From the NCBI GenBank assembly GCA_023392995.1, contig JAEWMZ010000199.1:1-12265 (forward strand): a DNA stretch of 12,265 nucleotides. The letters run 5' to 3'. The notes beneath the pieces were generated by a model. That model was not told where the DNA came from. It worked only from the letters and a program-made list of their open reading frames with translations, and ran no database searches. The position numbers were made by a program, and so were the translations under genes. Positions within the stretch are counted from its first letter, which is position 1, and every line of letters begins with the position of its first letter. This document shows positions 7,070-12,265 of this stretch, piece after piece. Origin of the DNA: Bacillota bacterium (GTDB lineage Bacteria > Bacillota > Clostridia > Lachnospirales > Lachnospiraceae).

Positions 7070-7288
7070 ATTCGAATTACATTCATTTAAGCTTAATTAC
7101 TTTCATTTAAGCCTGAATACTTTATTGAAACTTAATTACTTTTATTCAAGCTTGATTTCTTTTATTAAAGCTGAATTTCTTTTATCAAAGCTGAATTTCT
7201 TTTATTTAAGCCGAATTTCTTTTATTAAAGTTGAATTTCTTTTATTAACGTTTAATTTTCTTTATATTAGCCGAATTACTTAATAAAA
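7070..7288 (-). repeat. 20-nt tandem repeat array between galK and galE
   Basis: About eleven consecutive units, nearly all exactly 20 nt, with the plus-strand consensus GCTGAATTTCTTTTATTAAA. Unit starts: about 7070, 7091, 7111, 7131 (19 nt), 7150, 7170, 7190, 7210, 7230, 7250 and 7270. The central units (7150-7249) are the most alike, differing at one to three positions; the outer units are more decayed, a pattern expected of an array that grew by internal duplication. There are no spacers, so it is not CRISPR. Each unit carries an A-tract on the minus strand at a period close to two helical turns, so curved DNA is possible. It is transcribed if galK and galE share a message. Confidence 0.85.
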
Positions 7289-7307
7289 AAGCTACCTCAA
7301 GGATAGT
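7285..7307 (-). terminator. Weak terminator-like hairpin after galK
   Basis: On the minus strand ACTATCC-TTGA-GGTAGC forms a short stem (CTA.CC with GGTAG, one bulged T) followed by six T (7290-7285). It starts about 20 bp beyond the galK stop codon. The stem is only 5 bp, so it is likely leaky; partial termination could lower galE-galT relative to galK. Confidence 0.45.
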
Positions 7308-7327
7308 ATTCTTTATTTTTCACCTAC

Positions 7328-8491
7328 CTATAATACTACCGGTCCATTCCCCACCTCTACTACATAGAAGTCCGCATCATAACCAATTTTATCGCTGTAT
7401 TCCTTGCCTACATTACGAATAAACCGGTCAACAGCTTCCCCCTTTACTATGCTTACCGCGCAGCCTCCAAAGCCTGCTCCGGTCATCCTGGCACCTATCA
7501 CACCGTCCTGCTTCCAGGCAGCCTCAACGATCGTATCTAATTCCACTCCCGTTACCTCATAATCGTACTGGGTTGATTTATGTGATTCATTCATTAGCTG
7601 ACCGAACAGAACCAGATCATTCTTTTTCAAAGCCTCGACTGCTTTTATCGTTCTCTGGTTTTCATAAACGGCATGCTTTGCCCGCAGCACCTGAACTGGT
7701 TCCTTGATTACTGTCTTATAGGTTTCAAATTGTTCTTGTGACAGCTCTCCCAGGGTTTTGATCGGAACTACTTTCTGAAGTTCGGCAAGAGCCGCCTCAC
7801 ATTCACTTCTTCTCTCATTATATTTGGAATCACCAAGGCCTCGTTTTTTATTCGTATTCATAATAACAATCTTTGCATCGCCCAAATCCAAAGGAGCATA
7901 TTCATAAGACAAATCCGCTGTATCCAGGAAAATGGCATTATTCTTCTTACCCATGGCACTTGCAAATTGATCCATTATACCACAATTCACTCCAATAAAA
8001 TGATTCTCTGCATATTGACCGAGAAGTGCCAGCTCAGTAAAACTAATTCCTAATCCAAATAGCTGATTCAGTATAAATCCGGTTAATACTTCGAGCGATG
8101 CCGAAGAGGAAAGCCCGGAGCCATTGGGTATATTTCCGAAGTAAAGGACATCCATACCACAGTCTATCTGGTAGCCTTTCAGCTGCATTGCCCAAATTAC
8201 GCCCTTGGGATAGTTAGCCCAATCATCCTCTGATTTCTTCACTAAATCCTCTATTGAAGCTTCAATAATCCCCAGCTTTTCAAAATTCATAGAATAGAAA
8301 CGGAGCTTGTGATCTTCACGCTTTCTTGCCACTGCATAGGTTCCGATCGTAAGTGCACATGGAAATACATGCCCACCATTATAATCCGTATGTTCCCCAA
8401 TCAAATTCACTCTTCCAGGAGCAAAATAAACCTCATACTCTCCTCCCTTGCCGAATTTCTCTTCAAACTTCTGTAGTAAATCATGTTTCAT
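7328..8491 (-). CDS. galK: Galactokinase
   Basis: A 387-residue GHMP-family kinase that phosphorylates galactose at C1 with ATP, the entry step of the Leloir pathway. Visible: the galactokinase signature GRVNLIGEHTDYNGG (26-40, with catalytic Arg27), the phosphate-binding loop PNGSGLSSSAS (122-132), the catalytic base Asp174 in GIMDQF, and the C-terminal GHMP motif RMTGAGFGGC (335-344). The frame is open upstream to 8572, but GGAAGGGAG sits seven bases before the ATG at 8491, and a start there gives the normal family length and N-terminus, so the extra 27 codons are left out. It is the first gene of the minus-strand gal cluster, with a candidate promoter at 8601-8627. Confidence 0.95.
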   Translation of the reverse strand: MKHDLLQKFEEKFGKGGEYEVYFAPGRVNLIGEHTDYNGGHVFPCALTIGTYAVARKREDHKLRFYSMNFEKLGIIEASIEDLVKKSEDDWANYPKGVIWAMQLKGYQIDCGMDVLYFGNIPNGSGLSSSASLEVLTGFILNQLFGLGISFTELALLGQYAENHFIGVNCGIMDQFASAMGKKNNAIFLDTADLSYEYAPLDLGDAKIVIMNTNKKRGLGDSKYNERRSECEAALAELQKVVPIKTLGELSQEQFETYKTVIKEPVQVLRAKHAVYENQRTIKAVEALKKNDLVLFGQLMNESHKSTQYDYEVTGVELDTIVEAAWKQDGVIGARMTGAGFGGCAVSIVKGEAVDRFIRNVGKEYSDKIGYDADFYVVEVGNGPVVL

Positions 8492-8590
8492 ACCAGTTCT
8501 CCCTTCCTTTTGTAACTGCAGCAATACAACCCCGTTAAATCTTCTCCGGGCTTCCCAATGTTTTCTTAACATAAATCATATTCTGCGTTT

Positions 8591-8627
8591 CACTTGAATT
8601 ATTTTATCATTCCTATTCGTCCAAGTG
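8591..8627 (-). promoter_or_regulatory. Candidate gal promoter with flanking inverted repeat
   Basis: On the minus strand an extended -10 box TGATAAAAT (8609-8601) is present, without a good -35 at 17 nt. It is bracketed by a 6-bp inverted repeat, CACTTG (8591-8596) and CAAGTG (8622-8627), 25 nt apart, placed as an operator might be. It lies about 110 bp before galK. The short arms make the operator call tentative. Confidence 0.4.
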
Positions 8628-8698
8628 CATTAAAAAAATACATTTATTATATTAATTTTGTTATATTACATTTTTTCTGTTGTTTTTAATTATATAAT

Positions 8699-8729
8699 AA
8701 CCCTCTTTATCCTTTTTGTAAAGAGGGTT
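8699..8729 (-). terminator. Terminator hairpin of the ArsR-type regulator gene
   Basis: A perfect 11-bp stem AACCCTCTTTA (8699-8709) / TAAAGAGGGTT (8719-8729) with a 9-nt loop lies 16 bp beyond the regulator's stop codon. On the minus strand it is followed by the mixed tract ATTATATAATT. On the plus strand it is followed by TTCCTTATTTTTT, the better T run, although no plus-strand gene ends here. It separates the regulator from the gal promoter and may work both ways. Confidence 0.7.
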
Positions 8730-8745
8730 CCTTATTTTTTCCCTA

Positions 8746-9669
8746 TTATTCAAAGACTATTTTCATCACCATATTCTGTGGATAATCCCCAAAGGCTTCT
8801 CCAAATAAATTCAGCCCCCCACGGTTCTTTGAAGCCTCCTTCATTCCAATACGTACCGAGATATAATCCTGCTGTTCTAACTGAAATTCCTTTAATAACC
8901 TGTCCTCTGACTTTTCATCATCCAGGTAACAGCCCTGTTCTGTAATTTTCCAGGTCTTTAGTACCCCAAACTGTGTATTTTTATCCGGCCACCAGTCCGG
9001 ATTCAATTTTCCTCTCCTTCCGCCAAAATCAGAAGGACAACTCCAGGTACCCACTTCCAGATTATTAACCCATAACGTGATGTCGGATGGGTAATTCAGA
9101 TTGTATTCATGGTCTTCGGAGCATAATTCCATGGACACCTCCAACCATTTCACCCTTTTATTCAGCAATGAATTCGATGGAAAGCGATACTCTAAATATC
9201 CATCTCCAAGCCAGATCAATTGCGCCTCCATACGCTCCGGCAGGTAGAAGCAGCGGGGATTATCCTCTGAACCAATGGGTCCCTTGGCGCTCACGATACC
9301 GCAGGTCGGTTCTATCCGATAATTCACATAGCTTCCTATGGGCATCTTTATTGTCTCAATATCCTGTTCCAGATTCTTAAGCGTGTTCATCTCCACATAA
9401 ACATGATCAAGAACAATACGGCATACCTTCATAGATCCTCGAATACCAGGTTGTAAGGTTGTCTTAATAATACCTGCTTCCTCCAGAACCTTTACATGGG
9501 CTGCTGAAGAGGAGGCTGGAATATTTAGTATCTCTGCAATTTCATTGACATTGAGATCTTTATGCCGCAGCTGCCTTAGGATCTCTATTCTTGTTTCAGA
9601 GGAAAGAGCTTTTGCAATGCCTGCCAAATGCTCTGTATCATCAAGATTCATTTTTATTGTCTGTATCAT
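8746..9669 (-). CDS. ArsR-type HTH regulator with large C-terminal domain (COG4189-like)
   Basis: A 307-residue protein with an ArsR-like winged helix near the N-terminus (about 12-75; recognition-helix region IPASSSAAHVKVLEEAGII, 50-68) and a C-terminal domain of about 210 residues rich in beta-strand patterns (e.g. SDFGGRRGKLNPDWW and GGLNLFGEAFGDYPQNM near the end). Classical ArsR proteins are about 100 residues and lack this domain; the longer arrangement resembles regulators often found near carbohydrate-use genes, where the second domain may sense a ligand. No ArsR metal-site cysteine pair is seen in the HTH. AAGGGG lies about nine bases before the ATG. It is divergent from nothing: the gal cluster follows on the same strand beyond a terminator, which makes it a candidate gal regulator by position only. 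A palindrome over its own -10 suggests autoregulation. Confidence 0.8.
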   Translation of the reverse strand: MIQTIKMNLDDTEHLAGIAKALSSETRIEILRQLRHKDLNVNEIAEILNIPASSSAAHVKVLEEAGIIKTTLQPGIRGSMKVCRIVLDHVYVEMNTLKNLEQDIETIKMPIGSYVNYRIEPTCGIVSAKGPIGSEDNPRCFYLPERMEAQLIWLGDGYLEYRFPSNSLLNKRVKWLEVSMELCSEDHEYNLNYPSDITLWVNNLEVGTWSCPSDFGGRRGKLNPDWWPDKNTQFGVLKTWKITEQGCYLDDEKSEDRLLKEFQLEQQDYISVRIGMKEASKNRGGLNLFGEAFGDYPQNMVMKIVFE

Positions 9670-9718
9670 AGTAATGACCCCTTATATTTAACAATTATTT
9701 TGTATTATTTCATTATTT

Positions 9719-9741
9719 CTATTATTATAAGATGATAATAG
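9719..9741 (-). promoter_or_regulatory. Palindromic operator overlapping the regulator's -10 box
   Basis: Arms CTATTATTAT (9719-9728) and ATGATAATAG (9732-9741) are inverted repeats matching at 9 of 10 positions, separated by AAG. A perfect TATAAT on the minus strand (9729-9724) lies within it. The site is 50-72 bp before the start codon of the ArsR-type gene, the expected place for autorepression. No good -35 was found at 17 nt. Confidence 0.6.
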
Positions 9742-9801
9742 CAAGATATCTTTCTTTTCACAAGTAAAACTTATGATTTTCACTTTATTGCCAGCTGATT
9801 A

Positions 9802-9889
9802 GTGTGAAATGCAGAACATTTCACATCCGGAACCCCGCGACCTAAAGGTCGAATGTCCGTCAGTGTGAAGCGCATAGCATTTCACATCC
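9802..9889 (+). repeat. Structured intergenic repeat, copy 1 (composite)
   Basis: Order of parts: a 27-nt hairpin unit GTGTGAA...TTCACATCC (9802-9828), a 41-nt core (9823-9863) and a second 27-nt hairpin unit of the same form (9863-9889). The core reads ACATCCGG, six variable bases, GCGACCT, AAA, GGTCGAATG, T, CCGTCAG; its CGACCT/AGGTCG forms a 6-bp hairpin. The same core recurs at 11895-11935 and, inverted, at 10007-10047, always with identical spacing. There is no coding potential. Confidence 0.75.
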
Positions 9890-9936
9890 AGCCCCCCACT
9901 ACCTATACGATCCTGTATCTGTATAGTGAAACAAAC

Positions 9937-9978
9937 AAAAAACGATTACACCAGAATTCATCCATTCTAACGTAATCG
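9937..9978 (-). terminator. Intrinsic terminator of the Lrp/AsnC-type gene
   Basis: On the minus strand CGATTAC (9978-9972) pairs with GTAATCG (9949-9943), and AGAAT/ATTCT pair inside, joined by three G-T pairs, giving a stem of up to 15 bp with a 6-nt loop. It is followed directly by six T (9942-9937) and then GTTTG. It lies about 90 bp after the Lrp-type stop codon, beyond repeat copy 3. Confidence 0.85.
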
Positions 9979-10006
9979 CCGCTTGATCTATATTCTATTA
10001 CTCTCA

Positions 10007-10047
10007 CGAACGGTCATTCGACCGGGAGACCGCTGAGTACCGGATGT
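10007..10047 (-). repeat. Structured intergenic repeat, copy 3 (inverted, diverged)
   Basis: On the minus strand this reads ACATCCGG, six variable bases, GCGGTCT, CCC, GGTCGAATG, A, CCGTTCG, matching the two plus-strand copies in every block and in total length (41 nt). The flanking GTGTGAA/TTCACA hairpin is replaced by a different 7-bp perfect stem, AGTACCG/CGGTACT (10063-10069 with 10036-10042), which touches the stop codon of the Lrp-type gene. Within the core, GGTC/GACC can form an alternative hairpin. Confidence 0.65.
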
Positions 10048-10068
10048 TCTTGAAATACGAATCGGTAC

Positions 10069-10524
10069 TTACAGCTCTTCGTTATCGTTTGATAAAATCT
10101 GTATTCCCCGATGCTCTACAGCGGTTGAAAACACGATCTGAGTACTTGTCTTTCCAAACTTTTGCACCTCACCAATAAACACATCTAAATCCATGGTACT
10201 TTTAAAGCATACCTTGATCAGCATGGAGAAGTTACCTGTTACACAATTGCATTCCATAACATTTGGACAGGACTTAATAAATGGATAGAAATCGGATTTC
10301 TGTGCCGGCGCAACCTCAAGATTAATGAAGGCAGTAATATGATGACCAAGCTTCAGCCAATCAACATCAGTATGATACCCCTTAATAATTCCTTTTTTCT
10401 CCAGTCGCTCAATTCTCGCTGCCACAGCCGGTGAAGATAAATATACTCTTTCCGCCAGCTGCTTTAACGGAACCCTTGCATTCTCCTGAAGCATAATTAA
10501 TAACTGCTTATCTATATGATCCAT
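10069..10524 (-). CDS. Lrp/AsnC family transcriptional regulator
   Basis: A 151-residue cytoplasmic regulator with the standard two parts: an N-terminal HTH (about 1-50: MDHIDKQLLIMLQENARVPLKQLAERVYLSSPAVAARIERLEKK in pieces, with helix-turn-helix around 18-42) and a C-terminal RAM/AsnC effector and oligomerisation domain (about 65-140, GNFSMLIKV at the usual glycine turn). Known: such proteins sense amino acids or related small molecules and form octamers. The ligand cannot be read from the sequence. The ribosome site GGAGAGG is about 13 bases from the ATG, which is long, so initiation may be weak; no better in-frame start was found. It has its own promoter (10562-10590) and terminator, so is monocistronic. 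No amino-acid gene adjoins it. Confidence 0.92.
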   Translation of the reverse strand: MDHIDKQLLIMLQENARVPLKQLAERVYLSSPAVAARIERLEKKGIIKGYHTDVDWLKLGHHITAFINLEVAPAQKSDFYPFIKSCPNVMECNCVTGNFSMLIKVCFKSTMDLDVFIGEVQKFGKTSTQIVFSTAVEHRGIQILSNDNEEL

Positions 10525-10561
10525 AAATGTATCGTATCCTCTCCATTTATTTATACAGTTT

Positions 10562-10590
10562 ATTCTAACCCCAGCGTATCAAGATTGCAA
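10562..10590 (-). promoter_or_regulatory. Promoter of the Lrp/AsnC-type gene
   Basis: On the minus strand TTGCAA (10590-10585) and TAGAAT (10567-10562) are separated by 17 nt, with the -10 ending 37 bp before the start codon. The position and spacing fit a sigma-A promoter for the Lrp-type gene. Confidence 0.6.
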
Positions 10591-10643
10591 GAAAAAATAC
10601 AAAATGGGAATGAAAGCTGTTTGTCACCAGATAAACCAAACAA

Positions 10644-11690
10644 CTAATCCTTCTTGATATACTTTTCAAAACCAGAGCTATAAACCAGACTGCCGTCCTT
10701 GTTAACCCACATTGCTTCTGTATCCGCCATTGATTCGATCAGCGCTTTCCCTTCTTCTAAGGGCATATTAAATATCGTAGCGGAAAGAGCATCTGCCAGA
10801 CCAGAATCCTCCGTTATGATAGACACAGCAGTAAAATAATTAGCCGGCATCAATGTATCCGGATCAATAATATGATGATACCTAACACCATCCACTGTAT
10901 AGTATCTTTCATAATCACCACTGGTAACCAAGGATAGATTCTCCAGCTCTGTGACCATCAGATATTGTTTGTCACTTTCTAGGTCTGGGTTTTGAATTCC
11001 TACACTCCAGGGTTGCCCTGCCTCACCTTTACTTCCGATGGCTCTAACATTACCACCAACGCTAAGCAGCAAGTTTGTATAGCCTTGTTCCAGCATATAC
11101 TGGGTCACTCGTTCTGTTGCATATCCCTTTGCCACCGCACCTACATCAATGCTCATCTCTGGGTCTGACAGATAGACTGTCGAAGCTTTTTCATCTATAA
11201 TAATATTATTGATATCTGTATGCTTTGCTTTTTCCTTTAATAAATCCATGGGAGGTACTTTTGCATTATCCGGATCATTCGTTCCTGCTTCTCTATAGTC
11301 ATGCCATACCTGTAACACTGCTCCTAACGCAATATTTTTCTTTCCTTTGGATAAGGTATAGGCTTCTTCAGAGAATTTAAGTAAGTCAATAATTTTTTGA
11401 TCAACTTTAACCGGCTTTATTCCGGCATTATCATTAATGGTTTTCACATTATTGATTCCTTCGTAGTCATTATAGATATCGTAAAGCTCATGATATATCT
11501 TCAGATTATCGTATATCATCTGTGCTTCCTTCGAAAAGGTATCTTCATCCTTTGCATAGCCAATAATCGTTGTAACCGTATCAAACAGTTCTAAAAAGCT
11601 TGCCTGATAACGTTTGTTTTCTGTTTTGCATGCCGTCATTGTAGCTAAAATGGTAATGATTAATAATATTGCCGTAATTCTTCTGTTCAA
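10644..11690 (-). CDS. apbE: ApbE-family FAD:protein FMN transferase, lipoprotein
   Basis: A 348-residue protein that transfers FMN from FAD to a threonine of target flavoproteins outside the cytoplasmic membrane. The N-terminus is a lipoprotein signal: basic MNRR, a hydrophobic core (6-17) and lipobox TMTAC with Cys21 as the lipidated residue. ApbE landmarks: LFDTVTTI (35-42), FSEEAYTLSKG (106-116), IDVGAVAKGYA (181-191), SVGGN (210-214), VTSGDYERYY (255-264), HHIIDP (272-277) and the late Asp300 in SGLADALSA, expected at the Mg site. The start codon is TTG: GAGGTG lies six bases before it, the signal peptide begins right there, and the only nearby ATG upstream runs into a stop. It lies between the Lrp-type gene and an unknown gene, each separately terminated; its target protein is not identified. 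Confidence 0.92.
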   Translation of the reverse strand: MNRRITAILLIITILATMTACKTENKRYQASFLELFDTVTTIIGYAKDEDTFSKEAQMIYDNLKIYHELYDIYNDYEGINNVKTINDNAGIKPVKVDQKIIDLLKFSEEAYTLSKGKKNIALGAVLQVWHDYREAGTNDPDNAKVPPMDLLKEKAKHTDINNIIIDEKASTVYLSDPEMSIDVGAVAKGYATERVTQYMLEQGYTNLLLSVGGNVRAIGSKGEAGQPWSVGIQNPDLESDKQYLMVTELENLSLVTSGDYERYYTVDGVRYHHIIDPDTLMPANYFTAVSIITEDSGLADALSATIFNMPLEEGKALIESMADTEAMWVNKDGSLVYSSGFEKYIKKD

Positions 11691-11763
11691 TGTTTCACCT
11701 CATTAAAATATATAAATCTTCCCTCTTATTATTTCACTAATGTACCTCACCTATTGTAACATG

Positions 11764-11839
11764 AAAAAGAGTGCTGGAAAACATTTTTCTACTGTTTCAG
11801 GAAATTTCCCAACATAATAGAAGCTGCTTTCCAACACTC
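11764..11839 (-). terminator. Terminator of the partial gene at the window end
   Basis: On the minus strand GAGTGTTGGAAA (11839-11828) pairs with TTTCCAGCACTC (11780-11769), 12 bp with one G-T pair, followed by five T (11768-11764). The long loop holds further pairing (TTCTA/TAGAA) and the self-complementary GGAAATTTCC. It lies about 100 bp beyond that gene's stop and just before the region that must hold the apbE promoter. Confidence 0.8.
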
Positions 11840-11873
11840 CCTAAATTATTCATTCAATTTTACAAAAGAAGTA

Positions 11874-11935
11874 GTGTGAAATGCAGAGCAATTCACATCC
11901 GGAATTGAGTGACCTAATGGTCGAATGTCCGTTAG
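11874..11935 (+). repeat. Structured intergenic repeat, copy 2
   Basis: A hairpin unit GTGTGAAATGC...ATTCACATCC (11874-11900) leads into the 41-nt core (11895-11935): ACATCCGG, six variable bases, GTGACCT, AAT, GGTCGAATG, T, CCGTTAG. It has the same orientation and spacing as copy 1. It ends three bases from the stop codon of the partial minus-strand gene, so it would lie in that gene's 3' untranslated region, ahead of the terminator. Confidence 0.75.
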
Positions 11936-11938
11936 TAA

Positions 11939-12265
11939 TTATTTAGCTGCGTTTTCAACAGCCTTTGCGATGTTTGCCATGAAAGGTCCGATATGAACAG
12001 TTACAGATGCTGCAAGATCTGCATCTCCTGCTTTACCTTCATCATTTAAAGCAATACCGTTTACTTCTTCTACAGTCTTTCCAGTAACATAAGCTGAGAA
12101 TGCATTTGCCTGCTCATACCATTCTTTACCGATAGCAGAAGCCTTCTTCATACCATAGTCATCTTTCAGAACCTGCTTAGCTAAAGGAGCTACTGTTAAA
12201 TCAGTAGTGATAGCACCCTTTGCATCAAAGTTAACATTTCCCTGAACTGCATCGATGAAACAGCT
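11939..12265 (-). CDS. Unknown protein, C-terminal 108 residues (5' end outside window)
   Basis: The frame is open to the window edge, so the first codons are missing; an internal ATG at 12151 is not taken as the start because the protein-like sequence continues upstream of it (SCFIDAVQGNVNFDAKG..., then DDYGMKKASAIGKEWYEQA). Visible features: beta-strand-like opening, GKEWYEQANAFSAYVTGKT (about 46-64), DADLAASVTVHIG (81-93) and a C-terminal helix rich in alanine. I recognise the style from secreted or surface proteins of gut and soil Clostridia but can give no named family. Codon choice is strongly biased to A/T-ending, common codons, suggesting high expression. It is adjacent to apbE on the same strand; an FMN-attachment motif, if any, would lie in the missing part. 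Terminator at 11839-11764. Confidence 0.75.
   Translation of the reverse strand, partial: SCFIDAVQGNVNFDAKGAITTDLTVAPLAKQVLKDDYGMKKASAIGKEWYEQANAFSAYVTGKTVEEVNGIALNDEGKAGDADLAASVTVHIGPFMANIAKAVENAAK

Larger units (their letters stand above)
7023..7327. other. Gene-free gap between galK and galE
   Basis: This 305-bp gap inside an otherwise compact cluster is almost entirely the weak galK-end terminator (7307-7285) and the 20-nt tandem array (7288-7070). The final 48 bp before galE hold its ribosome site AGAAGGG. No convincing separate galE promoter was recognised. No reading frame is supported. Confidence 0.65.
9670..10068. other. Gene-free gap between the ArsR-type and Lrp-type genes
   Basis: The 399-bp gap holds the operator-promoter at 9719-9741, a composite copy of the structured repeat (9802-9889), an extra 6-bp inverted repeat CTATAC (9903-9908) / GTATAG (9921-9926), the terminator of the Lrp-type gene (9978-9937), and an inverted, diverged copy of the structured repeat (10007-10047). 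It is unusually hairpin-dense. No reading frame is supported. Confidence 0.65.

Noticed and set aside
7070..7288. Possible CRISPR array
   Set aside because: The 20-nt units are contiguous without unique spacers, and no cas genes are nearby. It is a plain tandem repeat.
8492..8572. 27-codon N-terminal extension of galK
   Set aside because: No ribosome site at 8572, a basic non-family sequence, and a good ribosome site before the ATG at 8491.
8580..8596. Catabolite-responsive (cre) site near the galK promoter
   Set aside because: The minus strand has TGAAACG, close to TGNAANCG but one base short, and the other half does not match the consensus.
8658..8945. Plus-strand open frame of 95 codons
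   Set aside because: It spans the terminator and the antisense of the ArsR-type gene's 3' end. No ribosome site and no recognisable protein pattern.
10600..10643. Hairpin TGTTTG/CAAACA after apbE
   Set aside because: A 6-bp stem with no following T run on the minus strand; not enough to call a terminator.

Overview
The window looks like a low-GC Gram-positive chromosome segment, most likely a Lachnospiraceae / Clostridium cluster XIVa organism resembling Lachnoclostridium phytofermentans. This rests on AT-rich intergenic DNA, strong GGAGG-type ribosome sites, a class II (Firmicutes-type) GalT, and protein styles typical of that family. The species is an inference; no database was searched. 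It is mostly an ordinary metabolic and regulatory region. The unusual material is in the intergenic DNA.

Layout. (1) 111-1918, plus strand: a promoter, then a tight operon of a membrane-anchored metallo-beta-lactamase-fold protein of the ComEC C-terminal type, a DUF3006-type small protein, and free methionine-(R)-sulfoxide reductase (msrC), closed by a hairpin. (2) 1933-3454: an EAL-HDOD signalling protein on the minus strand, flanked by two copies of a 45-bp repeat; the downstream copy is part of a MITE-like element. (3) 3553-4290, minus: aroK with its own promoter and a leader of about 190 nt carrying a 12-14 nt tandem repeat. (4) 4313-8627, minus: the Leloir cluster galK-galE-galT. An 11-unit, 20-nt tandem array and a weak terminator lie between galK and galE, and a clear terminator follows galT. 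(5) 8699-9741, minus: an ArsR-type regulator with a large C-terminal domain, preceded by a palindrome over its -10 box. (6) 9802-10590: an Lrp/AsnC regulator with promoter and strong terminator, plus two copies of a structured intergenic repeat. (7) 10644-12265, minus: an ApbE-type lipoprotein (FAD:protein FMN transferase, TTG start), then a terminator, a third copy of the structured repeat, and the 3' part of a probably highly expressed gene of unknown function that runs off the window.

How the genes work together. GalK, GalT and GalE together carry galactose to UDP-glucose/glucose-1-phosphate. The ArsR-type gene just upstream is the obvious candidate regulator, but nothing in the sequence proves it. 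ApbE attaches FMN to extracytoplasmic redox proteins; the unknown neighbour is a possible but unproven partner.

No new multi-gene defence or mobile system is visible. The best candidates for something undescribed are the three-copy structured repeat family (9802-11935), the 20-nt array inside the gal cluster, the MITE-like repeat around the EAL gene, and the loss of metal ligands in the MBL protein.
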